A stretch of DNA of 64,000 bases, taken from Ulvibacterium marinum. GTDB lineage: Bacteria; Bacteroidota; Bacteroidia; Flavobacteriales; Flavobacteriaceae. Where the stretch lies: NCBI RefSeq assembly GCF_003626755.1, contig NZ_RBCJ01000001.1:310001-374000 (forward strand), in the 5' to 3' direction. Position 1 is the first letter of the stretch. Every line of letters starts with the position of its first letter. Shown piece by piece: positions 9,796 through 17,149 of this stretch. The translations under genes and the position numbers were made by a program. The notes beneath the pieces were generated by a model, which had not been told where the DNA came from, did no database searches, and was given only the letters and a program-made list of their open reading frames with translations.

Positions 9796-10215
9796 ATGGA
9801 AAATTTAATAGGGAATATTGTCTTTTTAATAGTTGGAAGTGGATTTTTATATGCAGGATTCTATATTCGAAATTCGAATCGTAGGATAGAGGCAAACGGA
9901 ATTAAAACTAAAGCAAAAATAATTGATTTCGTTGAGGAGGAAAGTGAAGATGCTGATGGATATTCAAACACTTACCACTACCCTATTGTTCGATTTACCG
10001 ACAAAAACGGAATTGAAACAACACAAAAATTAAACTCAAGTGCAAACCCAAAGAAGATTAATCAACCTATTGAAATTATCTACTTGAAAAAGGATAATGA
10101 ATACGAAATAATGATTAACAGCGAGTTTTGGAAAACATACTTTCCGATGATTTTTATAATCGGTGGATTTCTATTTTCTGGAATCGGAATTGTGTGGTTG
10201 ATTAATAAAATATAA
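9796..10215 (+). CDS. DUF3592 domain membrane protein
   Basis: 139 residues: an N-terminal membrane helix (about 8-25), a soluble beta-rich segment with YHYPIVRFTDKNG and the PIEIIYLKKDNEYEIMINS strand pair typical of DUF3592, then a second helix (about 115-135). Proteins of this family are short two-helix membrane proteins of unknown function, frequent in gene cassettes and accessory regions. The gene sits alone between the 10-bp inverted arms at 9764 and 10229. Confidence 0.75.
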   Translation: MENLIGNIVFLIVGSGFLYAGFYIRNSNRRIEANGIKTKAKIIDFVEEESEDADGYSNTYHYPIVRFTDKNGIETTQKLNSSANPKKINQPIEIIYLKKDNEYEIMINSEFWKTYFPMIFIIGGFLFSGIGIVWLINKI

Positions 10216-10228
10216 ATGAATAAAAAAC

Positions 10229-10371
10229 TACCTACAACAATGTATAACCGCAACCCGCCAGACCAGCTTGTCGGGCTGGTTACGGCGGATTCGACTATGC
10301 TTCGACAAGCTCAGGGCAGGCTAGAATCCACCCCGCCCGTACCGAACGGCACGTTCGGGCGCGGTCGGAAT
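10229..10371 (+). repeat. composite palindromic region with REP-like insert
   Basis: Starts with the cassette-end arm TACCTACAAC (10229-10238). Then CCGCC...GGCGG flanks a GACCAGC/GGCTGGTT hairpin (about 10255-10287). A GGATTC...GAATCC pair (10287-10329) encloses GCTTCGACAAGCTCAG (10299-10314), a short repeat whose near-identical reverse complement occurs at 38188-38204. A CCCG...CGGG hairpin follows (about 10334-10361). It reads as an attC-like site interrupted by a nested repetitive palindrome; no coding capacity. Confidence 0.5.
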
Positions 10372-10445
10372 TGCTAACAACAGTGCTTAACCGAAAAGTA
10401 AAACATATAAACCCGTAACTGATGGTTATACGAACCGTTAGGCAC
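10371..10445 (+). repeat. attC-like palindromic site upstream of sigma cassette
   Basis: Left arm TTGCTAAC (10371-10378), inner arms around GCTTAACCG and GGTTATACG, right arm CCGTTAGGCAC with GTTAGGCAC at 10437-10445. GTTAGGC fits the integron core GTTRRRY. The right arm pairs perfectly with GTGCCTAAC at 12575-12583, defining the three-gene sigma cassette. Confidence 0.55.
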
Positions 10446-10463
10446 AACCTTAAAGTAAGCTTT

Positions 10464-10488
10464 GTAACACCTATCCAATTCTTGTATC
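10464..10488 (+). promoter_or_regulatory. ECF promoter A1: TGTAACAC-N13-GTATC
   Basis: GTAACAC at 10464-10470 and GTATC at 10484-10488 with 13 bp between, 19 bp before the sigma-factor start. The same two boxes with the same spacing occur upstream of the other two genes of this cassette, so autoregulation by the encoded sigma factor is inferred. Confidence 0.75.
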
Positions 10489-10507
10489 TAACAAGGAAAA
10501 AAATCGT

Positions 10508-11380
10508 ATGAATCAACTTGGAGATAAATATTCAGAGGAAAAAAATATAGAACTATTGAAATCCTCTTTGGATGGTAACAAAGATGCATTGAATCAGCTC
10601 ATAAAAATCCACAGACCTTATATTTTCAATGTGGCATGGAAATTTACCTTTGACCCTCAAGACGCAGAAGACTTAACTCAAGAGGCACTTATCAAGGTAA
10701 TAACCAAGCTATCACAATTTAAATTCGAAAGCCAATTTAGAACTTGGCTCTATCGCATTGTATTTAACGAATTTTTGTTATCCAAAAGACGAAAAGGAGA
10801 GAAACAATTCACGGATTTTGAAAATCAAGGAAAACGACTTGACTCTATTGAAAATGCAACCGTAGACGAAAGTGAAGAAAAGGAATACGAGGAATTGGCA
10901 AAGGAGCTTAGATATCGTTGTCTATCAGGTATGATAATGTGTCTTACTAGGGAGCAAAGACTTTTATTTATTGTAGGAGAAACGTTCGGAGTCGACCACA
11001 ATTTAGGCTCTGAAATATTCGGAATGACAAAAGCTAACTATAGAGTAAAGCTTCACAGAGCAAGAAAGGAGTTAATCAACTTTATGCAACAAAAATGCGG
11101 ACTGATGAACTCGAAAAATCCTTGCAGATGTGGCAAAAAGGCAAAAACTATGCACAAAAATGGTTATCTCACTGAAGACCAACAATTTTTCAATGTAGGT
11201 TACAAAACCAAAGTAGCTGACTATGCTTTTCAAAACAGTGAACTAGTTGCTGATATTGTAGATAAAAAGCATTTGGAGTTACTTCGAGATATTCCCGCAA
11301 AGGATAGTTTTTCAAAAGAAACCATCGTTGAGGAAATTATTGGAACTAATGAATTGCTAGATTTTTTTGAGCTAAACTAG
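10508..11380 (+). CDS. ECF-like RNA polymerase sigma factor with Cys-rich C-terminal extension (cassette copy)
   Basis: 290 residues. Sigma region 2 (about 27-97) has ALNQLIKIHRPYIFNVAW and DAEDLTQEALIKVI. Region 4 (about 138-195) has CLTREQRLLFIVGETF and an RARKELINFM recognition-helix end. A C-terminal extension of about 90 residues begins with KCGLMNSKNPCRCGKK, four cysteines likely to bind metal or sense redox, and contains an IVDKKHLELLRDIP segment. It is clearly paralogous to the protein at 25040, with the same CLTREQR and CGL..NPCRC blocks. No anti-sigma gene is adjacent. Preceded by promoter A1 and followed by a strong terminator, it is its own transcription unit inside a cassette with two SRPBCC genes. 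Confidence 0.9.
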   Translation: MNQLGDKYSEEKNIELLKSSLDGNKDALNQLIKIHRPYIFNVAWKFTFDPQDAEDLTQEALIKVITKLSQFKFESQFRTWLYRIVFNEFLLSKRRKGEKQFTDFENQGKRLDSIENATVDESEEKEYEELAKELRYRCLSGMIMCLTREQRLLFIVGETFGVDHNLGSEIFGMTKANYRVKLHRARKELINFMQQKCGLMNSKNPCRCGKKAKTMHKNGYLTEDQQFFNVGYKTKVADYAFQNSELVADIVDKKHLELLRDIPAKDSFSKETIVEEIIGTNELLDFFELN

Positions 11381-11397
11381 TATTGACCAATACTTAT

Positions 11398-11436
11398 AAA
11401 AAAGCCCGTGATTGTGAAAATCACGGGCTTTTTATT
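11398..11436 (+). terminator. Rho-independent terminator after sigma gene
   Basis: AAAAAGCCCGTGATT and AATCACGGGCTTTTT form a long GC-centred stem with flanking A and T runs, so it could act in both directions. It separates the sigma gene from promoter A2. Confidence 0.85.
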
Positions 11437-11445
11437 TTCCGTTTT

Positions 11446-11470
11446 GTAACACCTTAGAGCATTCTGTATC
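11446..11470 (+). promoter_or_regulatory. ECF promoter A2: TGTAACAC-N13-GTATC
   Basis: GTAACAC at 11446-11452 and GTATC at 11466-11470, again with 13 bp between, 28 bp before the next start codon. It follows directly on the terminator, so the downstream gene has its own transcript. Confidence 0.75.
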
Positions 11471-11498
11471 AAATGGACGAATTAAAATTTTATACAAA

Positions 11499-12002
11499 AT
11501 GGAGATAAAAAAAGAAATCGTAATCAATCGTCCCGTTCAAGAGGTATGGGACGTGTTGGGGAATCAATTTACAACAGCCTACAAATGGGCAAGAGGGTTA
11601 ACTCATTCAGAAGGGTTTGGAAAACCAATGTTTCAAGGGGCAGAATGTAGCAACAGAACCTGTGAAGTTCCTGGCTTTGGAACAATTCAAGAAGACATCA
11701 AAAAATTCGATTCAAAAAATTATGTTTTGGCGTATGAAGTCGTTAAAGGGTTTCCTGGTTTTATCACTTCAGCTGTTAATACATGGAACATAGAAAGAAA
11801 AGGAAACGATACCCTTGTGAGCATGCGCCTAAAAATGCAAACCAAAGGCTTTAAAGGTGCTATTATGGGACCAATGATGAAAATGCAACTCAACAAAACA
11901 GTAAATGGTGTTATTGATGACCTAAAAATATTCGTTGAAACAGGTAATCCAAGCGATTATAAACAGAAGGAATTGGCAAAAAATCGAAAGAAGGCAGCTT
12001 AA
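11499..12002 (+). CDS. cytoplasmic SRPBCC-fold protein (cassette copy)
   Basis: 167 residues, no signal peptide. The SRPBCC/START-like fold is suggested by the opening strand MEIKKEIVINRPVQEVWDVL, central strands with RTCEVPGFGTIQEDI, and the long C-terminal helix MKMQLNKTVNGVIDDLKIFVETG. Such helix-grip proteins bind hydrophobic ligands (lipids, polyketides, hormones) or act as aromatase/cyclases. It matches 26594-27097 along its length (VWD/VWE, RTC, ETG and a lysine-rich tail ending AA). It carries its own ECF-type promoter A2. Ligand unknown. Confidence 0.8.
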   Translation: MEIKKEIVINRPVQEVWDVLGNQFTTAYKWARGLTHSEGFGKPMFQGAECSNRTCEVPGFGTIQEDIKKFDSKNYVLAYEVVKGFPGFITSAVNTWNIERKGNDTLVSMRLKMQTKGFKGAIMGPMMKMQLNKTVNGVIDDLKIFVETGNPSDYKQKELAKNRKKAA

Positions 12003-12006
12003 TTCT

Positions 12007-12031
12007 GTAACACATCAATTAACACTGTATC
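12007..12031 (+). promoter_or_regulatory. ECF promoter A3: TGTAACAC-N13-GTATC
   Basis: GTAACAC at 12007-12013 and GTATC at 12027-12031, 13 bp apart and 28 bp before the start of the secreted SRPBCC gene. Third copy of the motif within 1.6 kb. Confidence 0.75.
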
Positions 12032-12059
12032 TAAAGGTAAATTATAAAAATCAATAACA

Positions 12060-12566
12060 ATGAAAATTAAAAATCTATTACTAAGCACATTGGTTCTTCT
12101 ATTAATTGCAAATTTGGCATCCGCCCAAAGTATGAGTGAGCCAAAAGTTCAATTTAGCAAAGTAGTAAATAAGTCGGCAGATGAAATGTGGAAGACAGTT
12201 AGGAAACTAGACCAAGTACACAAATATTCCTCCGCAATAGCAAAGGTAGATTGGAGTGGCAATATGGGAGTTGGAGGAGAAAGAGTTTGCCACACAACAG
12301 ATGGGAAAGGATTCTTCAAAGAAAAAATTGTTGCTTATGACGAATCATCACGAAGCTTTTCATATTCCTTACTTGAGGGAGCACCTGTAAAAGGTATGAC
12401 TAACTTCATGCAAGTAGTTGACCTTGGCTATGGAAAGTGCATACTTGTTTGGTGGTCGAACTATGATGAGTTTATGAAAAACCCACAAATGACTGAAGAA
12501 CAATTTCAAACCTTTATGCTAGGTTCAATTGAAGAAATGACTGATAAAATGGCTAAAGATTCATAA
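12060..12566 (+). CDS. secreted SRPBCC-fold protein (cassette copy)
   Basis: 168 residues with a signal peptide ending at ANLASAQ. The mature part is a helix-grip domain: FSKVVNKSADEMWKTVRKLD, GGERVCHTTDGKGFFKE, VVDLGYGKCILVWWSNYDEF and NPQMTEEQFQTFM near the C-terminus. These blocks align with the protein at 23722-24231 (VWSELRKLD, GGSRVC..PDGKGKFKE, NPQMTEEQF), a second clear ortholog-like pair between the two sigma modules. Export suggests that it samples a periplasmic or extracellular hydrophobic ligand; that is inference. Confidence 0.82.
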   Translation: MKIKNLLLSTLVLLLIANLASAQSMSEPKVQFSKVVNKSADEMWKTVRKLDQVHKYSSAIAKVDWSGNMGVGGERVCHTTDGKGFFKEKIVAYDESSRSFSYSLLEGAPVKGMTNFMQVVDLGYGKCILVWWSNYDEFMKNPQMTEEQFQTFMLGSIEEMTDKMAKDS

Positions 12567-12574
12567 AAAAGGCA

Positions 12575-12711
12575 GTGCCTAACATTGTGTATAAGCAATA
12601 GCGGTTCGAGTGCATACTTGAGCCGTTTTTGCGTTTTAACAAGTACCTTGCAATGCTGACAGTTCAGTGTTTTGAAACCGTTACTGCCCACACACGAGGC
12701 CGTTGTATGCC
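12575..12711 (+). repeat. attC-like palindromic site 3
   Basis: Four arms are visible: GTGCCTAAC (12575-12583), GCAATAGCGG (12595-12604), CCGTTACTGC (12678-12687) and GTTGTATGCC (12702-12711). The inner pair is complementary at 8 of 10 positions. The centre (CCGTTTTTGCGT near 12626) is shared with the site at 19830-19954. Confidence 0.6.
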
Positions 12712-12770
12712 ATAGAATTAAACCTTTTATTTTTTTTAAAGTCTAAAAGCAAAAACTAGAACCAAATAAC

Positions 12771-13271
12771 ATGCAACGAATTTTAATAACTCTAATTCTT
12801 ATTACTCTTGTCTCCTGTAAAATTTCTGCTGATAATAGTCAAGCAAATGAAGTAGAAAGGGTTGTTAAAAAAATGAATTTTTCTCTTGCGAATCAACAAC
12901 TTGATGAACTACTTGCCTGTTACTCCAATGAAATGGATTGGGAAAACTCCTTTGGGTGGACAATAAGAAATAAAGACACTCTTGGTAATTATTTTAGAGA
13001 TTGGTTATTTCCCAAATACCCTACCTTAGATAGTCACAGACTTAATTTGAAATTCAAGGTTAAATTCGTTGACATCAAAATCGCCTGGGTAGATGTAGTT
13101 CAAAAAATCAATTCTGAAGACATGAATACCGTAGCTAGAACATATCGACAAACACATTTACTTGTAAAAGAAAGGGATAGCTGGTTAATTAAGAAAACAA
13201 GGTTTTGGATACCAATAATCAATGAAAATCCACCAATCGAATTTATATCTTCTCCAAGCTTTTTTAAGTAA
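12771..13271 (+). CDS. NTF2/SnoaL-like lipoprotein
   Basis: 166 residues with a lipobox (LITLVSCK, Cys near residue 16). The mature part looks like a nuclear-transport-factor-2 cone: an opening helix (EVERVVKKMNFSLANQQLDELLACY), a central WENSFGWTIRNKDTLGNYF segment and later strands with WVDVVQKINS and a terminal HLLVKERDSWLIKKTRFW hairpin. Such proteins act as ligand-binding or isomerase-like scaffolds. The gene stands alone in a cassette-like unit (12702-13308). Confidence 0.7.
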   Translation: MQRILITLILITLVSCKISADNSQANEVERVVKKMNFSLANQQLDELLACYSNEMDWENSFGWTIRNKDTLGNYFRDWLFPKYPTLDSHRLNLKFKVKFVDIKIAWVDVVQKINSEDMNTVARTYRQTHLLVKERDSWLIKKTRFWIPIINENPPIEFISSPSFFK

Positions 13272-13299
13272 GGCTAATTTATTAGATTACTATTAAAAC

Positions 13300-13413
13300 G
13301 GCATAAACAATGGCTATAACCCATGGCTTTCGCTTGGCCAATTTTTCCTTACTCCAATCAGTTAAAAAATGTTCGGTGCTGGCCATGAGGTCATAGCCGA
13401 ACCGCTGTAGCAC
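13300..13413 (+). repeat. attC-like palindromic site 4
   Basis: Outer arms GGCATAAAC (13300-13308) and GCTGTAGCAC (13404-13413). The inner arms GGCTATAACCCATGGC (13312-13327) and GGCCATGAGGTCATAGCC (13381-13398) are extensively complementary, giving a long bulged hairpin. It is the best-paired site of the array. Confidence 0.6.
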
Positions 13414-13480
13414 ATTTGAAAAAACCCCCAGGCAACCAAATGAATGTTTTTTTCGTCTTTAAAAGCAAACACTCTATTCA

Positions 13481-14977
13481 ATGAAAAACTTACTGACTAT
13501 TCTCCTTGCTACAATTTTATGCTCTTGTCAAGACAATAAAGAACAACTGAATCTTACGGAAGGTGTATACATATCGAATGTTACCATAATCTCAACAGAA
13601 GATGGCACTTACAGCCCTCATATAGGTCATTTGGTGATTGAAAAAGATATAATCGTTTATGCGGACAAAAATGAGCCAAGTATAAACGGAACATTTGAAA
13701 AGATCGATGGAACTGGAAAATTCATAATTCCCGGATTAATAGATAGTCATGTTCATATTATTCCAGGAGTGCAAGGAATGCTTCCCCATCATATAGAAAA
13801 ATACCCTGAACTGGCCACTGAGTTTAATAGCCAAATGCCAAGAAGCTATTTATATCATGGCTTTACCGCACTTATTAATCTTGGGGGCATATCAGATGAA
13901 CGAATCGCTTCTTTTAACATGCAAGAAGTAAAACCCGATTTATATCATGTTGGATATTCAGGAGCTGCGGTCGCAAATGGTTACCCAATGAATTTTACAC
14001 CTGAAGAATTTCGATTTGACGCTGAACCAAATTTCATATACATGGAAAGTCAGGCGGAAAGTATCCCGGATAAGTATGACCCTGCCGATCATACCCCCAA
14101 AGCCGTTGTCAAGCGTATCAAAAATTCTGGGGGTATTGCCGTGAAATCTTATTATGAACGAGGTTTTGGAAGGATGTCCAAATTACCTGTACCTACTAAA
14201 CGTATCATGACCGAATTGCTTAACGAGGCACATTCCAATGGACTTGTTCTAACAGTTCATGCCAATTCACTTGAAGGACATTCTTTTTTGGCTGATATAG
14301 GAGTAGATATTTTATCGCATGGACTATGGAACTGGGGAAAGTACAAAGATGTACCAAGGGACTCTCTTCCATTGGAAATAAAAAGAACATTGGATTTACA
14401 AATTCAAAAACAAATAGGCTATACCCCCACCTTAACAGTAATTGAAGGAGAGGAAGCACTGGTTGATACTGGATTTCTTGATCAGCCCGTCTTAAAAAAA
14501 GTGGTGCCCAAAAATTTACTCGAATGGTATAAAACCGAAGAGGCACAATGGTTCGCCAAAGAAATTTTTAATGAGCTTACCGTAGAAGAGGTTCATATAA
14601 TCTATGATAATGTACAAGCGCATGCAATGCTAGCTTTAAAGTACCTTTCTGACAATAATGGTCTAATTTTATTTGGCTCAGATACTCCATCTGCCCCAAC
14701 TTATGGCAATCAACCTGGCCATAATGGAAATTGGGAGCTTAAATTGATGAAAGAAGCAGGAGTCCCTTTAAATAAAATACTTGCGTCCGCTACATTTAAT
14801 AATGCCAAAGCTTTTCATTTAGATGCTTCTCTTGGCTCGTTGGCTATCGGAAAAAAAGCAAATATAATTATGATGGCCAAAAACCCTTTAATGGATATTG
14901 AAGCCTATGATGCTATAGAGCAAGTTGTTATTGGGGGCAAAGTCATAAAAAGAGAAGATTTAGAGGTTAAAGAATAA
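13481..14977 (+). CDS. amidohydrolase-family lipoprotein
   Basis: 498 residues with a lipobox (LATILCSC). Metal-dependent hydrolase fold: N-terminal composite beta domain, then GKFIIPGLIDSHVHI (metal-binding HxH), LTVHANSLEG and ILSHGLWNW (further His ligands), and LFGSDTPSAP (catalytic Asp). The end, GSLAIGKKANIIMMAKNPL, is the typical return to the beta domain. Closest in layout to imidazolonepropionase- or prolidase-like amidohydrolases attached to the membrane; the substrate cannot be read from the sequence. It occupies its own cassette-like unit (13404-14988), long for a cassette. Confidence 0.88.
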   Translation: MKNLLTILLATILCSCQDNKEQLNLTEGVYISNVTIISTEDGTYSPHIGHLVIEKDIIVYADKNEPSINGTFEKIDGTGKFIIPGLIDSHVHIIPGVQGMLPHHIEKYPELATEFNSQMPRSYLYHGFTALINLGGISDERIASFNMQEVKPDLYHVGYSGAAVANGYPMNFTPEEFRFDAEPNFIYMESQAESIPDKYDPADHTPKAVVKRIKNSGGIAVKSYYERGFGRMSKLPVPTKRIMTELLNEAHSNGLVLTVHANSLEGHSFLADIGVDILSHGLWNWGKYKDVPRDSLPLEIKRTLDLQIQKQIGYTPTLTVIEGEEALVDTGFLDQPVLKKVVPKNLLEWYKTEEAQWFAKEIFNELTVEEVHIIYDNVQAHAMLALKYLSDNNGLILFGSDTPSAPTYGNQPGHNGNWELKLMKEAGVPLNKILASATFNNAKAFHLDASLGSLAIGKKANIIMMAKNPLMDIEAYDAIEQVVIGGKVIKREDLEVKE

Positions 14978-14978
14978 C

Positions 14979-15136
14979 TGGCTACAACAATGGCTACAAA
15001 TAACCTGCCCGTCCGGCAGGCGGGTTGCTTGTTCTGTTCTCACTCGGAAAATCCGTAAGATTTTCCTTTGGTTTGTGAATGTTTACTAAATTAGTTGCCA
15101 AACCACGCAACTACTCATAGTCCAGACCGTTAGCAC
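14979..15136 (+). repeat. attC-like palindromic site 5
   Basis: Outer arms TGGCTACAAC (14979-14988) and GTTAGCAC (15129-15136). The left part carries an extra CCTGCC/GGCAGG hairpin (about 15004-15020), the right part CATAGTCC facing GGCTA. Longer and more degenerate than the previous site. Confidence 0.5.
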
Positions 15137-15154
15137 TAATCAATTCGAAATAAA

Positions 15155-15532
15155 ATGAAAGTTACAGCCGAAAAAAATGAAAAGGTTGCCAATATGATAT
15201 TTGCATCCATTTATCCACTTTACCTAAATAGATTGGAAAAAAATGGTAGGACAAAGGAAGAACTCAACCAAGTGATTAAATGGTTTACCGGTTTTGATCA
15301 AGATGCCTTACAAGAACTTATTGATACAAAAGCTACCTTTAGAACATTTTTTCAAAAAGCTAAAATACACCCAAATGCAAACCTGATCAAAGGAGTAGTT
15401 TGTGGTTATCGAATTGAAGAAATAGAGGATGAATTTGAATTGTATAGGCAATGCAGACGTTTGGAAAAGCTGATTGATGAATTGGCAAGAGGTCGTAAAA
15501 TGGAGAAAATTTTGCGTGAGGCAAAAAAGTAG
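15155..15532 (+). CDS. DUF2200 family protein
   Basis: 125 residues, mostly helical, no signal peptide. The beginning ANMIFASIYPLYLNRLEKNGRTKEEL, the central VIKWFTGFDQ and the later IKGVVCGYRIEEIEDEF together match DUF2200, a small cytosolic family of unknown role in Bacteroidota, Firmicutes and proteobacteria. It is the last gene with clear cassette-like arms on both sides (15129 and 15539). Confidence 0.85.
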   Translation: MKVTAEKNEKVANMIFASIYPLYLNRLEKNGRTKEELNQVIKWFTGFDQDALQELIDTKATFRTFFQKAKIHPNANLIKGVVCGYRIEEIEDEFELYRQCRRLEKLIDELARGRKMEKILREAKK

Positions 15533-15537
15533 AAACC

Positions 15538-15546
15538 GTTGCTAAC
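15538..15546 (+). repeat. cassette-end arm GTTGCTAAC, right half missing
   Basis: Pairs with GTTAGCAC at 15129 over 7 of 8 bases. No right arm is recognisable before the next gene, so the array appears to end or to have been broken here. Confidence 0.45.
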
Positions 15547-15602
15547 AAAACCTAAATTGCACTAAAACGCAGTTCAGTCAAAACGACAGCAATAATTATA
15601 AC

Positions 15603-16472
15603 ATGGTAAATTTATATTCTTTTATAAAACAGAGTGACGACTTTATTAAGTTAGAAGCAAACGAATTGTTGTTTGTGGAGTACACCTGTGTCCAAGAGGA
15701 AACTAAATTCGGAATCTGGTCGGATAGCAACTACTTTGCCTTTGTTTTGTCTGGCAAAAAAATGTGGAGAACCATATACCATGACTATGAAGTTGAAAAA
15801 GGTGATATTCTTTTTATAAAAAAGGGGGCTAACCTTACGCATCAGTTTTTTGAGGATGAGTTTTGTGCAATTTTCTTTTTTATACCTGATGATTTCATTA
15901 AGACATTCTTCTCAAAAAACACTTCTTTTTTGAATGCATCACAGAAACAACTTTCTAATCAAGATGCTGTCTTAAGAGTGAAATCGAACCAATTGTTAGA
16001 AAATTATCGTGAATCTATATCCTCGTATCTCACCTTAGATCAAAAGCCTAGCAGTCAATTGATAAAATTAAAGTTTGAAGAATTGTTGTTAAGCCTGTGC
16101 GTAAGTAAGGACCATCAGGATTTAGCTGATTATTTAGTTTCCTTATGTCAGGATCAAACTTATCATATGACACGTATAATGGAAGAAAATTTTGGCTACA
16201 ATCTAAAAATTGAAGATTATGCAAAACTTTGTCATATGAGTTTATCAAAATTCAAAAAGACATTCAAAGACCATTACAAAATAACGCCCGGACTCTGGCT
16301 TAAACAACGTAAGTTAGATCTGGCACTTCATCATCTTTTAAACACCGATCTTCCTATTAATCAACTGTCCTTTGAAAGTGGCTTTGAAGACCCATCCCAT
16401 TTTATACGTGTTTTTAAGCAAAAATATAATACAACTCCCTTGAAGTATCGTAATCTGCAAACAAATACATAA
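15603..16472 (+). CDS. AraC-family transcriptional regulator
   Basis: 289 residues: an N-terminal cupin-like ligand domain (about 1-170, including KMWRTIYHDYEVEKGDILFIKKG) and a C-terminal double helix-turn-helix (about 195-285; LCHMSLSKFKKTFKDHY, then INQLSFESGFEDPSHFIRVFKQKYNTTP). The arrangement resembles ExsA/PchR-type regulators of Bacteroidota. The gene 98 bp downstream is a plausible target. AT-rich like the cassette genes. Confidence 0.85.
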   Translation: MVNLYSFIKQSDDFIKLEANELLFVEYTCVQEETKFGIWSDSNYFAFVLSGKKMWRTIYHDYEVEKGDILFIKKGANLTHQFFEDEFCAIFFFIPDDFIKTFFSKNTSFLNASQKQLSNQDAVLRVKSNQLLENYRESISSYLTLDQKPSSQLIKLKFEELLLSLCVSKDHQDLADYLVSLCQDQTYHMTRIMEENFGYNLKIEDYAKLCHMSLSKFKKTFKDHYKITPGLWLKQRKLDLALHHLLNTDLPINQLSFESGFEDPSHFIRVFKQKYNTTPLKYRNLQTNT

Positions 16473-16528
16473 ACCTTAAAGTCTATTTTTAAGACTTTTT
16501 AGCCTATCTAAAGGGCCTATAGCATAAA

Positions 16529-16536
16529 TACTTTTG
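16529..16536 (+). promoter_or_regulatory. -7 element TACTTTTG
   Basis: Matches the Bacteroidota housekeeping consensus TANNTTTG, 34 bp before the start at 16571. No clear -33 TTG at the usual distance. Confidence 0.4.
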
Positions 16537-16570
16537 TTGCTGTAATTATTAATCATTTAAAATTAAAACA

Positions 16571-16885
16571 ATGAAAAGAGCAACAGCAGTACTATCAGTA
16601 AAATTCAACTCTTCGCATAGCCAGGAAAAGTTAATGCAAGTTTGCAATGAAGATTTGAATGTCTTTAGAAATGTTCCTGGGCTTATCGAGAAGTATTACA
16701 TAGCCGAGGAAACTACAGGTGCAATCAGTGGTATCTATTTATTTGAAACAAAAAGTTCAAGAGGTGCGTTCTGGACTTCAGAATTAGCAGCTAAAATACC
16801 TGAACGCTATGGTGTTATTCCAGAAACCCTAAGGGTTGAAGAATACGATATGGCCATTGTATTGAACGAAACAGTCTTATCTTAA
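16571..16885 (+). CDS. small protein, probable dimeric alpha-beta barrel (YdhR/monooxygenase-like)
   Basis: 104 residues, no signal peptide. Opening strand RATAVLSVKFNSS, a helix with QEKLMQVCNEDLNVFRNVPGLIEKYYI, then GAISGIYLFETKSSRGAFW and a terminal strand, the size and order of ferredoxin-like dimeric barrel enzymes such as YdhR. No catalytic residues can be named. It follows an AraC regulator and ends at a terminator hairpin. Confidence 0.55.
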   Translation: MKRATAVLSVKFNSSHSQEKLMQVCNEDLNVFRNVPGLIEKYYIAEETTGAISGIYLFETKSSRGAFWTSELAAKIPERYGVIPETLRVEEYDMAIVLNETVLS

Positions 16886-16895
16886 AAACCAAAAA

Positions 16896-16936
16896 ACCGG
16901 TCATGGATAACAGTAATGATCGGTTTTCTTTTTGGA
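16896..16936 (+). terminator. Rho-independent terminator
   Basis: AAACCGGTCAT pairs with ATGATCGGTTT across an 11-base loop, followed by CTTTTT. Placed 11 bp after the gene ending at 16885. Confidence 0.75.
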
Positions 16937-17149
16937 AACCCAATCTAGCACTGGAAAAAACGAATTAAGCATTCCAATAGATTAACCACATTAATATTAG
17001 GTTTTGAAAACACATGAAATACAGAATCAACCCAAATGGTTTGGATGGTACACCTACAAAACCCAGAATAAAAAAGGATGTTTTGAAAACATTGACAGCA
17101 AAGGGAACCACATACAACCAGATTCAATTCCATTCAAATAGACTAAAGA

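Larger units (their letters stand above)
8103..15546 (+). mobile_element. integron-like gene cassette array without integrase (CALIN-like)
   Basis: Nine short plus-strand genes are separated by imperfectly palindromic spacers. Where a unit is well preserved, its first bases and last bases are reverse complements. Examples: GTTGTAGGTA at 9764 against TACCTACAAC at 10229 (10/10), GTTAGGCAC at 10437 against GTGCCTAAC at 12575 (9/9), GTTGTATGCC at 12702 against GGCATAAAC at 13300 (one gap), GTTAGCAC at 15129 against TTGCTAAC at 15539. This is how attC R' and R'' boxes are distributed over integron cassettes. Genes here are AT-rich and functionally unrelated. No intI gene is visible in the window. 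The first two units (8103-9736) are weakly bounded. Confidence 0.6.

Noticed and set aside
8103-15546. CRISPR array as an explanation for the repeated spacers
   Set aside because: Repeats are long, divergent and separated by genes; there are no short uniform repeats, spacers or cas genes.
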